The notes under the pieces are model-generated. The model saw only the letters and a program-made list of their open reading frames with translations, made no database searches and was not told the DNA's origin. Shown in pieces: positions 9,402 through 17,334 of a stretch of DNA of 64,000 nucleotides (positions are counted from its first letter, which is position 1; each line of letters opens with the position of its first letter). The stretch is from the NCBI RefSeq assembly GCF_007750395.1, contig NZ_CP036281.1:3061001-3125000 (forward strand), given 5' to 3'. The translations under genes and the position numbers were made by a program. The DNA is from Polystyrenella longa (GTDB lineage: Bacteria > Planctomycetota > Planctomycetia > Planctomycetales > Planctomycetaceae).

Positions 9402-9800
9402 TCACAGACACATATTATGTGAACTTACAGCCGCAGCACAAAAAAAGCCCCGGTCATCCGTGGAAGACCGGGGCTTTAATATTTTGGACAACAGGATATG
9501 TAACCTGCTGTAAGCTCCCTTTAAGATGGGTTGATGTAAACGTTCGATCTGAAATGACTTCTCCCCGAATTCACGCCGGAGAAACCCAACGAAGAGACGA
9601 TTCAAGTCACGTCCGACCGGACCATCAGACTTGATCACACAGCTGTGGAGTTCCGCGTCGAATGCGTGTGCGGCTTCAAGTCTCACCTGTGATTCACCGT
9701 GCAGTGCTTCGGTCGCAAAGATTGCGAGCAACAACGAAGCTTCCACATCGGTCATCTCTGCTGATTCGTGAAAGGTGTATTTGATGAGAGGAGCTACCAC
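9402..9800 (-). CDS. Small island protein, possibly frameshifted near its 3' end
   Basis: The frame starts at a GTG (9800) with AAGGAAG five bases upstream and gives 132 residues. The first ~88 residues look like genuine protein (EMTDVEASLLLAIFATEALH, VGRDLNRLFVGFLRREFGEK). The last ~40 residues read straight through a strong terminator hairpin and look random. In the next frame a TAA occurs at 9531-9533, just upstream of that hairpin. This suggests a single-base frameshift has lost the natural stop. The family was not identified. It lies downstream of the sigma-like gene on the same strand and is probably part of the same mobile unit. Confidence 0.6.
   Translation of the reverse strand: MVAPLIKYTFHESAEMTDVEASLLLAIFATEALHGESQVRLEAAHAFDAELHSCVIKSDGPVGRDLNRLFVGFLRREFGEKSFQIERLHQPILKGAYSRLHILLSKILKPRSSTDDRGFFCAAAVSSHNMCL
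9438..9486. terminator. Bidirectional rho-independent terminator
   Basis: A GC-rich stem (GCCCCGGTC / GACCGGGGC) is flanked by a run of A on the left and TTTAATATTTT on the right, so it can work both ways. It separates the 8.4-9.1 kb pair from the accessory island and lies inside the nominal 3' end of the 9402-9800 frame. Confidence 0.85.
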
Positions 9801-9874
9801 GATTGCTTCCTTGAACTAGCTGATTAAAAGTCATTACTAAACACATACGCGAGCGTTCGCGCAGTTGTCCGCGA

Positions 9875-10540
9875 TTACAAATATTTTTGAAGCCCCTCGT
9901 CTTCGAAGAGCTGGCGTAGCTCGGCTTTCGTTTTCGCCACCTGTCGCCGCGACCAGCCTGGACGCCGGCTGATGGCGTTGGGCGAAGATTCCTGTAAAAG
10001 CTGCATGAGTTCACGTTGCCTAGAGGAAAGCTTTGACCAGATCGAAGCGAGGTCTTCTTTCAACTGAGCTGATTCAAGATGATCACGAGGGCTTTGTCGC
10101 GTATGTCTTTTTGCCGCTGTTTCGGACAGCACCAATGAATGTTCGACGCATTCACCGTGTCCGTCCGGCATCGATGCATTTAGGGACGCAGAATTACGGC
10201 GGTAGTCGCGCATGGCGGCTGTGCGCGATCGAATCATCGACGTCGCCTTATTCTTGATGAGGCGATCAATGAACGTCGTGAGTTGCGCCCGACGTGGATC
10301 AAATTTGTCGACCTTCTTCAGGACTTCGAGAGCCAGTTCCTGTTCGATGTCCTGCCGATCTGCCTCTGAGAAAGCGGAATGGCGAATCAGCTGTCGCGTC
10401 TGGACGCAAATGACTCTCCGGAGGCGCGAACCGGAACCCTGTAATGATTCCGGCAATCCACGCGGCCAGGTATCAGAATTCTCAACCGATTGATTCTCAG
10501 GGCATCGTGCCGAAATCGTCGGGGGGGGAACCTTTATCAA
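9875..10540 (-). CDS. Sigma-70-like factor of the mobile island
   Basis: 221 residues from a TTG at 10540, chosen because AAAGGAG lies seven bases upstream; the frame is open further to 10606. Residues near SEADRQDIEQELALEVLKK and FDPRRAQLTTFIDRLIKNKA match sigma region 2 (core binding and -10 recognition helix) of short sigma-70-like proteins. The C-terminal SSRQRELMQLL ... SRRPGWSRRQVAKTKAELRQ is a region-4-like HTH. Such small sigma-like genes recur near recombinases in planctomycete islands (from memory). It may switch on island genes or act as an excision regulator; that is inference. Confidence 0.7.
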   Translation of the reverse strand: MIKVPPPTISARCPENQSVENSDTWPRGLPESLQGSGSRLRRVICVQTRQLIRHSAFSEADRQDIEQELALEVLKKVDKFDPRRAQLTTFIDRLIKNKATSMIRSRTAAMRDYRRNSASLNASMPDGHGECVEHSLVLSETAAKRHTRQSPRDHLESAQLKEDLASIWSKLSSRQRELMQLLQESSPNAISRRPGWSRRQVAKTKAELRQLFEDEGLQKYL

Positions 10541-10622
10541 CGCTAAACTCCTTTCGCAGATGGAACCCGCCGGAGTGGCGATTCCTATGCGATGGAGTTT
10601 TGCCAATTTTGATAGATAGTTC

Positions 10623-10644
10623 GGTGCCTTATTGGTGCCTTATT
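10623..10644. repeat. Tandem 11-bp direct repeat at gene end
   Basis: The 11-mer ggtgccttatt occurs twice head to tail, and its right copy contains the TAA stop of the 10640-11398 gene. On the minus strand each copy carries AAGG, so it could present alternative ribosome sites, but no function is evident. Confidence 0.6.
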
Positions 10645-11398
10645 GGTAATCCTCTTTATTCATAGAGTATTTCAAGATCTTTGCTCTCGCATTCCCTTTT
10701 TCCGAAAGCCAATAACCTCCGCGCGGACCAGTACTAGCGAGGATGAACCCTCGTTTCTTTAACTTAGAAAATACAGATTTTAATGCGTTAGAATCGCAAG
10801 TCGGACCGAATGCCTTTTCGTCAATTTTCGCTTGGGTTTGGCGGGAGTCAGAATCAGTCGACTGCATTTCGAACATCGCAATCAATATATATTGTTCGTT
10901 GGGAGACAGTATTTCATCGGACTGCCGTTCCTGCGCTCTAATGTGCTGGACACCCGACGAAGTTGCCTTCATATGACCTATCCTCTTACTCCTGGTCTTG
11001 ATCACTTGCATTCCATTCCGCACCTCCACGGATGCTCGGTCGAGAGAAGGCTGAGGTTCCGAATTTGAGGCATGTTTTTTTGAGCGGCGAAAAAACTGTA
11101 TTCCTTCAGCGGTCGCATCGTAAAACCACACAATTTTACTTTTTCTAAGCTTGATTGGTCCATCACCAAGGTATTGAACACGCGGGCAGTCTTGGAGGAT
11201 TATCGTTCGGCGCGTCAGTGTGATCAGTTTCAAACCTAGTAAATAAATCAGAATCCCTCGGAAACGAGATTGTGAAATATCCGAGACTTCTTTGTAAAGT
11301 ATATGTTTTTCCATTCCAGTTGCCCCCTGTTGAGATTGCTCTACAAGAATGCCCAGAGTTTTTAATTCGTCCTCTTCCAACTCCAATTCGTCTGTCAT
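10640..11398 (-). CDS. Two-domain winged-helix-like protein, unknown role
   Basis: 252 residues from the ATG at 11398; a TTG three codons upstream is also possible. The N-terminal ~65 residues (DELKTLGILVEQSQQG ... ILIYLLGLKLITLTRRTIIL) and C-terminal ~75 residues (SPNEQYILIAMFEMQS ... LKKRGFILASTGPRGGYWLS) each look like a winged-helix unit, with a recognisable beta-hairpin GPRGGYWLS in the second. A basic linker joins them. It may be a DNA-binding regulator of the island. No named family was recognised. It precedes the sigma-like gene on the same strand, about 100 bases away. Confidence 0.62.
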   Translation of the reverse strand: MTDELELEEDELKTLGILVEQSQQGATGMEKHILYKEVSDISQSRFRGILIYLLGLKLITLTRRTIILQDCPRVQYLGDGPIKLRKSKIVWFYDATAEGIQFFRRSKKHASNSEPQPSLDRASVEVRNGMQVIKTRSKRIGHMKATSSGVQHIRAQERQSDEILSPNEQYILIAMFEMQSTDSDSRQTQAKIDEKAFGPTCDSNALKSVFSKLKKRGFILASTGPRGGYWLSEKGNARAKILKYSMNKEDYQ

Positions 11399-11499
11399 AT
11401 TTACCAATCTTTACATCCAAAATATCAAAACCCGGACAACTTACGATCTGTCGACGTATATGAAAAGGAGACATTTCTCTGTTAACCAGAAGGTGAAAA

Positions 11500-11742
11500 A
11501 TGAATTCTCCTATTTCCAGTCTCGAATTGGAATACTCCTCTGACATAACTGCGTCGGAAATTCGCCGAAGGAAACTGGCATCTCTGCTGGCAACCGGAAT
11601 CCGTCGGCACAATTCCCACCGGAATTTGAAGACTCCCAGTTCTGAAATCTCCTCGGAAGAACCCGCGAACCGACTTGTAATCTCACGCGAAACGAGCCTC
11701 ACTGTGACCAGTGGTTCACAAACTGAGAGTCCCAGAGAGTAA
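11500..11742 (+). CDS. Small island protein upstream of DUF2924 gene
   Basis: 80 residues, starting at an ATG preceded by AGAAGGTG. It is polar and charged, with SDITASEIRRRKLASLLATG as its most structured part and a Ser/Thr/Glu-rich tail. No family was recognised. It ends 10 bases before the DUF2924 start and its stop overlaps that gene's AAGGAG ribosome site, a spacing that supports a real, co-translated gene. It probably heads the plus-strand recombinase operon. Confidence 0.55.
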   Translation: MNSPISSLELEYSSDITASEIRRRKLASLLATGIRRHNSHRNLKTPSSEISSEEPANRLVISRETSLTVTSGSQTESPRE

Positions 11743-11752
11743 GGAGCAACGC

Positions 11753-12256
11753 ATGGCATTGAACATCAAGAAAGAACTCGCGGTAATGGAGCGAAAATCT
11801 GTTCGTGAACTGCGAGAGGTATACGAGGACGTGTTTGGGGAGGCGTGCCGATCTAATCACAAGCAATGGATCATCAAGCGGGTCGCCTGGAGAATGCAGG
11901 CCAACGTAGAAGGCGATCTGTCCGAGCGGGCGCGGAAACGGGCCGAAGAACTCGCCAAAGATGCTGATCTGCGAATGAAATCGCCCGTAAATCGATCCCC
12001 TGCGGAACCGCAAACCGGAATGCGACGCGTGACTGGAAAGATCACTTCATCGCACGACCGTCGTCTTCCCATGCCCGGGACGGTTCTCATCCGAGATTAC
12101 AAAGGAGAAGAAATCCAGGTTATGGTCCTGCCCAACGCTTTCGAATACCACGGTGAGACCTTTAAATTTCTTACCGCAGTGGCCCGCGCCGTTACGGGAT
12201 TGCACTGCAACGGGTTCCGCTTCTTCAATCTGACGGATAAGAAAGCAAGCAAATGA
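11753..12256 (+). CDS. DUF2924 family protein
   Basis: 167 residues from the ATG at 11753 with AAGGAG six bases upstream; a longer frame from 11711 lacks support. The N-terminus MALNIKKELAVMERKSVREL is helical. The C-terminal half (PGTVLIRDYKGEEIQVMVLP, FEYHGETFKFLTAVARAVTG, CNGFRFFNL) matches DUF2924, which is found almost always next to large serine recombinases in prophages and islands. The stop overlaps the recombinase start (ATGA), so the products are likely made together. A role as recombination partner or directionality factor is suggested by linkage only. Confidence 0.85.
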   Translation: MALNIKKELAVMERKSVRELREVYEDVFGEACRSNHKQWIIKRVAWRMQANVEGDLSERARKRAEELAKDADLRMKSPVNRSPAEPQTGMRRVTGKITSSHDRRLPMPGTVLIRDYKGEEIQVMVLPNAFEYHGETFKFLTAVARAVTGLHCNGFRFFNLTDKKASK

Positions 12257-13797
12257 TCGATGTGAAAAGCCCGATCCGGTGTGCCATCTACACTCGGAAA
12301 TCCACGGACGAAGGGCTCGACAAGGAATTTAACAGTCTGGATGCCCAGCGTGAATCTTCTGAAGCCTACATCGCCAGTCAAAAGAACGAAGGCTGGTTGT
12401 GCCTTCCGGCCCGGTACGATGACGGCGGTTTCACCGGAGCGAACATGGAACGCCCCGCCTTGCGTCGCCTGCTGAATGACATTGAGGCAGGAAAGATCGA
12501 CTGCATAGTCGTCTACAAGGTCGACAGGCTCTCCCGATCGCTTATGGATTTTTCCCGGATTGTGGAGACCTTCGACAAGCACGGCGTTTCGTTTGTTTCG
12601 GTGACTCAACAGTTTAACACAACCAGTTCAATGGGCCGGTTGACCCTCAATATCCTATTGTCCTTCGCGCAATTCGAACGAGAGATTATCTCGGAACGAA
12701 CGCGCGACAAAATGGCGGCCGCTCGACGAAAAGGGAAATACGTCGGTGGTGCACCGATACTGGGGTACGACATTGATCGTGCCGCATCCCGACTGGTCGT
12801 GAACGAACTGGAGGCAATCCAAGACCGAGAGATATTTGACATGTATCTCGATCACCAATCTTTATTGTCCACCGCCAACGAACTCACTCGCCGTGGTATC
12901 GGGACGAAGGAGTGGACCACCAAGAAAGGTACGACCAGAGGCGGAGCCGTATTCAACAAGACGAATCTATATGGTCTGCTAACGAATGTTGCCTACATCG
13001 GAAAAACCAGATACAAGGACGAACTTTTCGAAGGTGAGCACGATGGTATCGTTGATCCAGAGATATTCGAAAAGGTGCAGGGCATCTTAAAGTTAAACTG
13101 CCGTACTGGTGGAAAATACGTCCGGAACAAGTTCGGAGCCTTATTGAAAAGGCTGCTCTACTGCACTCCCTGTGATTGCGGCATGGTTCATTCAATAACC
13201 AAAAAGGGGAACAACCGGTACCGGTACTATGTCTGTAGCAATGCCCAGAAGCGAGGATGGACGAACTGCCCGACCAAGTCAGTGCCGGCAGCCGAAATCG
13301 AAGCCTTCGTCATCAACCAAATCCGGGCCGTGGTGGCCGATCCCAGCATGATCGCCCCCACATTAGCCGCGGCACGGAGTGAAATTGAAGCGTCAAAAGA
13401 GTTAAAGGCGGAACAACGGGCCACAGAACGCGACCTGTCACAAGCAGACAAAGAGATCCGGACACTCGTCGCAGAATCAACAACACAGATTCCGGCCTCA
13501 CGTCTCGCTGATCTGCATGACCGGATCAAAGCAGGAGAACAACGCTTACTCGAGATCGACGACGAAACGGAACTATGCCGCAAGGAACTGGTATACGAAG
13601 AGGTTGTTTCACAGGCTCTTCAGAAATTCGATCCCATCTGGGAGAACCTGAGTGTGCGCGAGCGGGTTCGCTTGGTCGAGCTTCTGATTGAGCGGGTCGA
13701 CTACGATGGGGTGGAGGGGACGGTATCGGTCACCTTCCATCCAACAGGGATTATGGAATTCGCCGAAAAACAGGAGCTGGTGGAAGAAGTAGCATGA
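12253..13797 (+). CDS. Large serine recombinase (site-specific integrase/excisionase)
   Basis: 514 residues. The N-terminal resolvase domain contains YTRKST with the nucleophile Ser17, then YDDGGFTGANMERPALRRLL and VYKVDRLSRSLMDF. A recombinase domain follows (about 170-280, including GAPILGYDID and LTNVAYIGK). A zinc ribbon is present (CTPCDCGM ... YYVCSNAQKRGWTNCP). A coiled-coil stretch at about 360-440 (QRATERDLSQADKEIRTLVA) completes the architecture of large serine integrases. It would catalyse insertion and excision of the island between att sites. It overlaps both neighbours by four bases (ATGA). No truncation is visible, so the element could still be mobile. Confidence 0.93.
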   Translation: MIDVKSPIRCAIYTRKSTDEGLDKEFNSLDAQRESSEAYIASQKNEGWLCLPARYDDGGFTGANMERPALRRLLNDIEAGKIDCIVVYKVDRLSRSLMDFSRIVETFDKHGVSFVSVTQQFNTTSSMGRLTLNILLSFAQFEREIISERTRDKMAAARRKGKYVGGAPILGYDIDRAASRLVVNELEAIQDREIFDMYLDHQSLLSTANELTRRGIGTKEWTTKKGTTRGGAVFNKTNLYGLLTNVAYIGKTRYKDELFEGEHDGIVDPEIFEKVQGILKLNCRTGGKYVRNKFGALLKRLLYCTPCDCGMVHSITKKGNNRYRYYVCSNAQKRGWTNCPTKSVPAAEIEAFVINQIRAVVADPSMIAPTLAAARSEIEASKELKAEQRATERDLSQADKEIRTLVAESTTQIPASRLADLHDRIKAGEQRLLEIDDETELCRKELVYEEVVSQALQKFDPIWENLSVRERVRLVELLIERVDYDGVEGTVSVTFHPTGIMEFAEKQELVEEVA

Positions 13798-14198
13798 ACA
13801 AGTTGAAAGTAACATCGAAGGTCTATTTCAAGCAGGGAAGACGCAGTCGGAAACAGATGTGTCTAGGTGAGAAACCGAAAGCTCCCCCCGGTAGAATCCC
13901 GCGTGTGGCCAAATTGATGGCTCTCGCTATACGGTTCGACAACTACATCGCGTCGGGCGTCGTCGAAGACTATGCGGAACTGGCGCGACTAGGACATGTC
14001 ACGCGAGCCCGAATCACCCAAATCATGAACCTACTGAACCTCGCCCCCGACATTCAGGAAACTATCCTTCACCTGCCGCGGGTCGAGTCCGGACGGGACA
14101 CCGTTACCGAGCGGGATCTGCGACCAATCGTGCTGCAGGAGGACTGGCGACAGCAGCGGAGGATGTGGAATGCTTTGGCCCCCAAAGAAGGTTCGTAG
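13794..14198 (+). CDS. ParB-like HTH protein of recombinase operon
   Basis: 134 residues. The N-terminus is basic (VYFKQGRRSRKQMCLGEK). Residues 60-95 (YAELARLGHVTRARITQIMN followed by LLNLAPDIQETILHLP) form a helix-turn-helix of the KorB/ParB type. No ParB nuclease or CTP-binding motif is visible. It overlaps the recombinase stop (ATGA), so it is the last gene of the four-gene operon starting at 11500. It probably binds DNA at att or promoter sites; the precise role is unknown. Confidence 0.75.
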   Translation: MNKLKVTSKVYFKQGRRSRKQMCLGEKPKAPPGRIPRVAKLMALAIRFDNYIASGVVEDYAELARLGHVTRARITQIMNLLNLAPDIQETILHLPRVESGRDTVTERDLRPIVLQEDWRQQRRMWNALAPKEGS

Positions 14199-14321
14199 TT
14201 ATCAGCAAACGCAAACTAAAGCATCTAGGCGATTGCATTTAAGGCGGCGGTACATAGCCTCATACCTTCGGCGGCGCCTGAATGTACACACGTGATCATA
14301 TCCCTCGTTTCCGATTACTGG

Positions 14322-14356
14322 AGCCCCCAAGTTTCAGAGAGCTTGGGGGCTTTTTT
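14322..14356 (+). terminator. Rho-independent terminator of recombinase operon
   Basis: The perfect 10-bp stem AGCCCCCAAG / CTTGGGGGCT with a 10-base loop is followed by a run of six T. It lies 123 bases after the ParB-like gene and before the AbiE operon. Confidence 0.9.
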
Positions 14357-14488
14357 CGCTGTTATTACGCGTTACTGCGATCCACGGCCCGTCACCAATT
14401 GTCTCTCGTACGAGTGAAAAGATTTCGCACTAAGGCAACTGGTGTGTGCTCTCGCTTTTGGTCGCAGAAGAAGTTTCAAAAGAAGAAT

Positions 14489-14534
14489 GGATAAAAACGC
14501 AGCCACTTGTTAACATTTGGCTGCGTTTTTATCC
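14489..14534. promoter_or_regulatory. 17-bp perfect inverted repeat upstream of AbiE operon
   Basis: The arms GGATAAAAACGCAGCCA and its exact complement are separated by 12 bases (cttgttaacatt). The repeat ends 27 bases before the AbiEi ATG. AbiEi antitoxins are known to repress their own operon by binding inverted repeats, so this is a candidate operator. The CGCAGCCA arm followed by T5 could also act as a two-way terminator. Confidence 0.65.
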
Positions 14535-14561
14535 AAAAAGAGAAAGAAAAAAAGAGAAAAA

Positions 14562-15164
14562 ATGCAGAAAACAAGTAAAAAAGCACTAAAAATAATATCA
14601 AAAAAAGGAGGAATAATTCGGACGAGAGAGGCTCTCGAATACGGAATTCACCCACGAACCCTCTATTCGCTACGAGACCAAGGCGACCTCGAAATCATTT
14701 CGCGAGGACTGTACAAACTGTCGTCTCTACCGCCTGTAGGTGACCCGGATCTGGAACTGGTGGCCGGACGCATTCCCCAAGGCATCGTATGCCTAATATC
14801 CGCACTTGCGATCCATGAACTCACCACGCAGATACCGCACGAAGTTCATCTCGCCATCCCAAGGACGGCACGATATCCCGTCTGTCATGAAGTCCCCATA
14901 AAGATCTATCGATTTTCCGATCTCGCATACAAATCGGGAATCATCCAAAAAGAAATCGATGGCTTCAAGGTTAAGGTCTATGACTCGGAGAAGACCCTCG
15001 CGGATACATTCAAGTATCGGAATAAAATCGGGCTCGACGTCTTCCTCGAGGCACTCAACAACTACCAGAGACGTAAAGATTCTTCACTGCAGAAGGTACT
15101 GGAATACGCCAAAATCGATAGGGTTTCGAAACAGATCCGTCCATATCTGGAGGCCACAACATGA
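14562..15164 (+). CDS. AbiEi-type antitoxin / transcriptional repressor
   Basis: 200 residues from the ATG at 14562, preceded by a purine-only stretch; the frame extends to 14517, but that part encodes the inverted repeat and a Lys run. The N-terminal winged helix (GGIIRTREALEYGIHPRTLY ... LEIISRGLYKL) and the body (CLISALAIHELTTQIPHEVH, YDSEKTLADTFKYRNK) match AbiEi family antitoxins of type IV toxin-antitoxin systems. Its stop overlaps the AbiEii start by four bases. It likely represses the operon through the upstream inverted repeat and neutralises the toxin effect without direct binding, as known for the family. Confidence 0.88.
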   Translation: MQKTSKKALKIISKKGGIIRTREALEYGIHPRTLYSLRDQGDLEIISRGLYKLSSLPPVGDPDLELVAGRIPQGIVCLISALAIHELTTQIPHEVHLAIPRTARYPVCHEVPIKIYRFSDLAYKSGIIQKEIDGFKVKVYDSEKTLADTFKYRNKIGLDVFLEALNNYQRRKDSSLQKVLEYAKIDRVSKQIRPYLEATT

Positions 15165-16054
15165 CCAAAAACATCGCAGCCTCTGTACGACAGAAACTTT
15201 TAAACATTTCCCGCGAAAGGAAGCAACGTTTCAACGAACTCCTCTTACGATATGCTCTGGAGCGGTGGCTCTACCGGTTATCCCAAAGTCGCTATTCAGA
15301 GAAGTTCGTGTTGAAAGGAGCCATGATGCTGACAGCATGGCAAATACCGACGACACGCCCAACCAGAGACATCGATATGCTCGCCCAAATATCCAACGAC
15401 TTGGATGCCGTACTAGGAGTGATCATAGAAATCAATCAGACTGAGACGGAACCCGATGGATTGATTTTTGATACCGAGAACATAATAACGGAGCGAATCG
15501 CCGAAGACGCGTTGTACGAAGGAGTGCGCGCCCGATTTCGAGGCAATCTGGATTCCGCGCGACTGGATATGCAAATCGACATTGGATTCAGTGACATTGT
15601 TACTCCCGGGCCGGTGGATATGACCTTTCCAACGATTTTGGACCAACCCGCTCCCCAACTGAATGCCTACAACCCAGAGACCGCCATCGCGGAGAAATTT
15701 GAAGCGATGGTCAAGTTAGGAGAACTCAACAGTCGAATGAAAGATTTCTATGACATATGGGCACTGTCACAATTCCATTCATTCACTAAATCGTTGCTCG
15801 ATAAAGCAGTCCGGTCCACTTTCCGACGCCGGGACACAGAACTGGATACGAATGCATCGTGCTTCTCTAAAGAGTATGGCACATCTGAAAACAAGCAGAA
15901 GCAATGGCAGGCATTTTTGAAGCGAAGCCAACTGAACGAGGTCGCTCCCGCAAATTTTGAAGATGTTTGGAAAGCTACGATCAAATTCCTAGAGCCGATT
16001 ATTCACCCGCAAGAGGACGAACTAAAATGGGAGGCAGGTGGCCCCTGGAAATAA
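15161..16054 (+). CDS. AbiEii-type nucleotidyltransferase toxin
   Basis: 297 residues. The motifs are KFVLKGAMML (family KG motif), TRDIDML (DxD nucleotidyltransferase metal site), NAYNPETAIAEKFEAMVKLG and SRMKDFYDIWAL. This set defines the AbiEii/AbiGii DUF1814 nucleotidyltransferases, toxins whose family members modify tRNA acceptor ends. Length is normal for the family. It forms an overlapping operon with the AbiEi gene and is likely phage-defence or island-stabilising cargo. Confidence 0.9.
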   Translation: MTKNIAASVRQKLLNISRERKQRFNELLLRYALERWLYRLSQSRYSEKFVLKGAMMLTAWQIPTTRPTRDIDMLAQISNDLDAVLGVIIEINQTETEPDGLIFDTENIITERIAEDALYEGVRARFRGNLDSARLDMQIDIGFSDIVTPGPVDMTFPTILDQPAPQLNAYNPETAIAEKFEAMVKLGELNSRMKDFYDIWALSQFHSFTKSLLDKAVRSTFRRRDTELDTNASCFSKEYGTSENKQKQWQAFLKRSQLNEVAPANFEDVWKATIKFLEPIIHPQEDELKWEAGGPWK

Positions 16055-16096
16055 TAGACGGTCATTCCCATCCACTGGAAACCTCAAATCGCTTAA

Positions 16097-16291
16097 TCAA
16101 CACCGTCTCTTTTCCTGTCCTCTCCGAACCTGCTGTTGCGTGATTCGCAAAGACTTTGCTCGCGGGACCTCATCCACACCGAGCCAGGTCAGAAAGGGAC
16201 GGAGCAGACTCGGTTCCAACTGCAGGACGGTAGCGAGCGCATGTGTCATTCGGTTCTCAGGCTGTTGGTATTGATCAAAGATATTTCGCAT
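16097..16291 (-). pseudogene. Truncated N-terminal remnant of a gene at the island edge
   Basis: From the ATG at 16291 the minus frame gives 64 residues beginning MRNIFDQYQQPENRMTHAL and running to LRITQQQV. It then diverges into a short basic tail and stops. From memory, that opening resembles longer proteins found near defence and mobile loci; the rest of such a gene is absent here. It lies between the AbiE operon and tRNA-Asn, so it probably marks an insertion or deletion breakpoint. The identification is tentative. Confidence 0.4.
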
Positions 16292-16538
16292 GCCGCAAAT
16301 TCTTTCTAACCGTTGTCCTCGGGCACCGAACCGAACGATGGTGTTAACCCAAACGCCTCTCCAATGCAGAGACACAGAGACTTTTCGAGGGTTGCTCTCG
16401 GTGTTCTTACCGAAAAGGTACTGTTTCTCACGGGCTCCCGTATCTCTGATTCGAAACAGAGAAAATAAGGCTATGGAAGACCGGTTAGAGACCGGCAGCT
16501 GAAACACTCCATACTAAGGGTGAATTCCAACTGCGCAC

Positions 16539-16575
16539 AAAAAAACGCTGACCACTTTCGTGATCAGCGTTTTCG
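16539..16575 (-). terminator. Terminator downstream of tRNA-Asn
   Basis: An 11-bp stem with one mismatch (ACGCTGACCAC / GTGATCAGCGT) is followed on the minus strand by a run of seven T. It lies 41 bases beyond the 3' end of the tRNA. Confidence 0.8.
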
Positions 16576-16615
16576 TAAACCTATGAGGAGCGAAGATTCG
16601 CTCTTCCTTTTAAAG

Positions 16616-16688
16616 CTCCCCCGCAAGGACTCGAACCTTGAACCTAGCGGTTAACAGCCGCTCGCTCTACCAATTGAGCTACAGGGGA
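16616..16688 (-). tRNA. tRNA-Asn (anticodon GTT)
   Basis: A 73-base cloverleaf is readable on the minus strand. The acceptor TCCCCTG pairs with CGGGGGA, with discriminator G. The D-arm is AGCTCAATTGGTAGAGC. The anticodon arm is AGCGG-CTGTTAA-CCGCT, giving anticodon GTT. The T-arm contains GGTTCGAGTCC. CCA is not encoded. Its 3' end faces the accessory island. Confidence 0.95.
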
Positions 16689-16908
16689 ATATGTCGCGTA
16701 TTGTAGCAGCGTAACCCTTTGAGTCAAGCAATCTTAGCTGGTCTGTTCTGAAATAAAAAACAGGTTGCTAATCGCTCGATTTTTCCCAAAGCCTGGGCGG
16801 TTTACTGCTCCAATCGAGTAGATACAAATAGACGAATCGAGGTTCGCTTGCAAGCCAAACCACAGCCGGTTTTCCCGGTTTTCGACGAAATCGTCCGTGA
16901 TTTACGGT

Positions 16909-17334
16909 TCATTCTGCCGGTTCGGTCGACCGCTGCTTTTCCATCACAACCCGTCGTCCTCTGTCCTCGTATTCGCAGGAGGTCATATAGGCCCGGATCA
17001 GCATGATTCCACGACCAGAGGGGCGTTCCAGATTTTCCAACAAGGTTGGATCGGGGATGTCGCTGGGGTCAAAACCAGGACCTTCGTCCTCAATCTGGAT
17101 GCGGACTGCGTCGTCATCGATTTCCCAATCGATGTGGACTTGTTTATCCGTCGCGTATTTATTGCCGTGCTTGATGGCGTTGACGATCGCTTCTTCCAAT
17201 GCCAGCTTGACCCCGAAGACGTCTCGCATCGTGTAGTCTCTTTCCTCGAGCATGCTCACGATGCGTTCCTGTATCGCCTGTCCTTCAGCAATATCGCTGG
17301 GAATCGTTACCTGGAATGATTCGCTAGCTGACAT
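16909..17334 (-). CDS. RsbW-like anti-sigma regulatory Ser/Thr kinase
   Basis: 141 residues from the ATG at 17334; a GTG seven codons upstream is also open. The HATPase_c fold is shown by the N-box LALEEAIVNAIKHGN and the G-boxes DEGPGFDPSD and SGRGIMLIRAY. It is compact and lacks any sensor, as in RsbW/SpoIIAB anti-sigma kinases, which phosphorylate STAS anti-anti-sigma proteins. A STAS gene lies 262 bases upstream on the same strand, its likely partner. The target sigma factor is not in the immediate neighbourhood. Confidence 0.88.
   Translation of the reverse strand: MSASESFQVTIPSDIAEGQAIQERIVSMLEERDYTMRDVFGVKLALEEAIVNAIKHGNKYATDKQVHIDWEIDDDAVRIQIEDEGPGFDPSDIPDPTLLENLERPSGRGIMLIRAYMTSCEYEDRGRRVVMEKQRSTEPAE

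Larger units (their letters stand above)
14199..14561. other. Non-coding gap with terminator and long inverted repeat
   Basis: This 363-base stretch has no convincing gene. It holds the terminator of the recombinase operon (14322-14356) and a 17-bp inverted repeat (14489-14534) in front of the AbiE operon. The last 25 bases are almost pure purine and AT-rich compared with the neighbours. Confidence 0.6.

Noticed and set aside
11163-11759. 198-residue minus frame across the winged-helix gene start and the small ORF
   Set aside because: It overlaps two better-supported genes, and its sequence is low in structured motifs.
9440-16690. Direct repeats of the tRNA-Asn 3' end as att sites
   Set aside because: No second copy of the tRNA 3' end was found on the far side of the island within the window.
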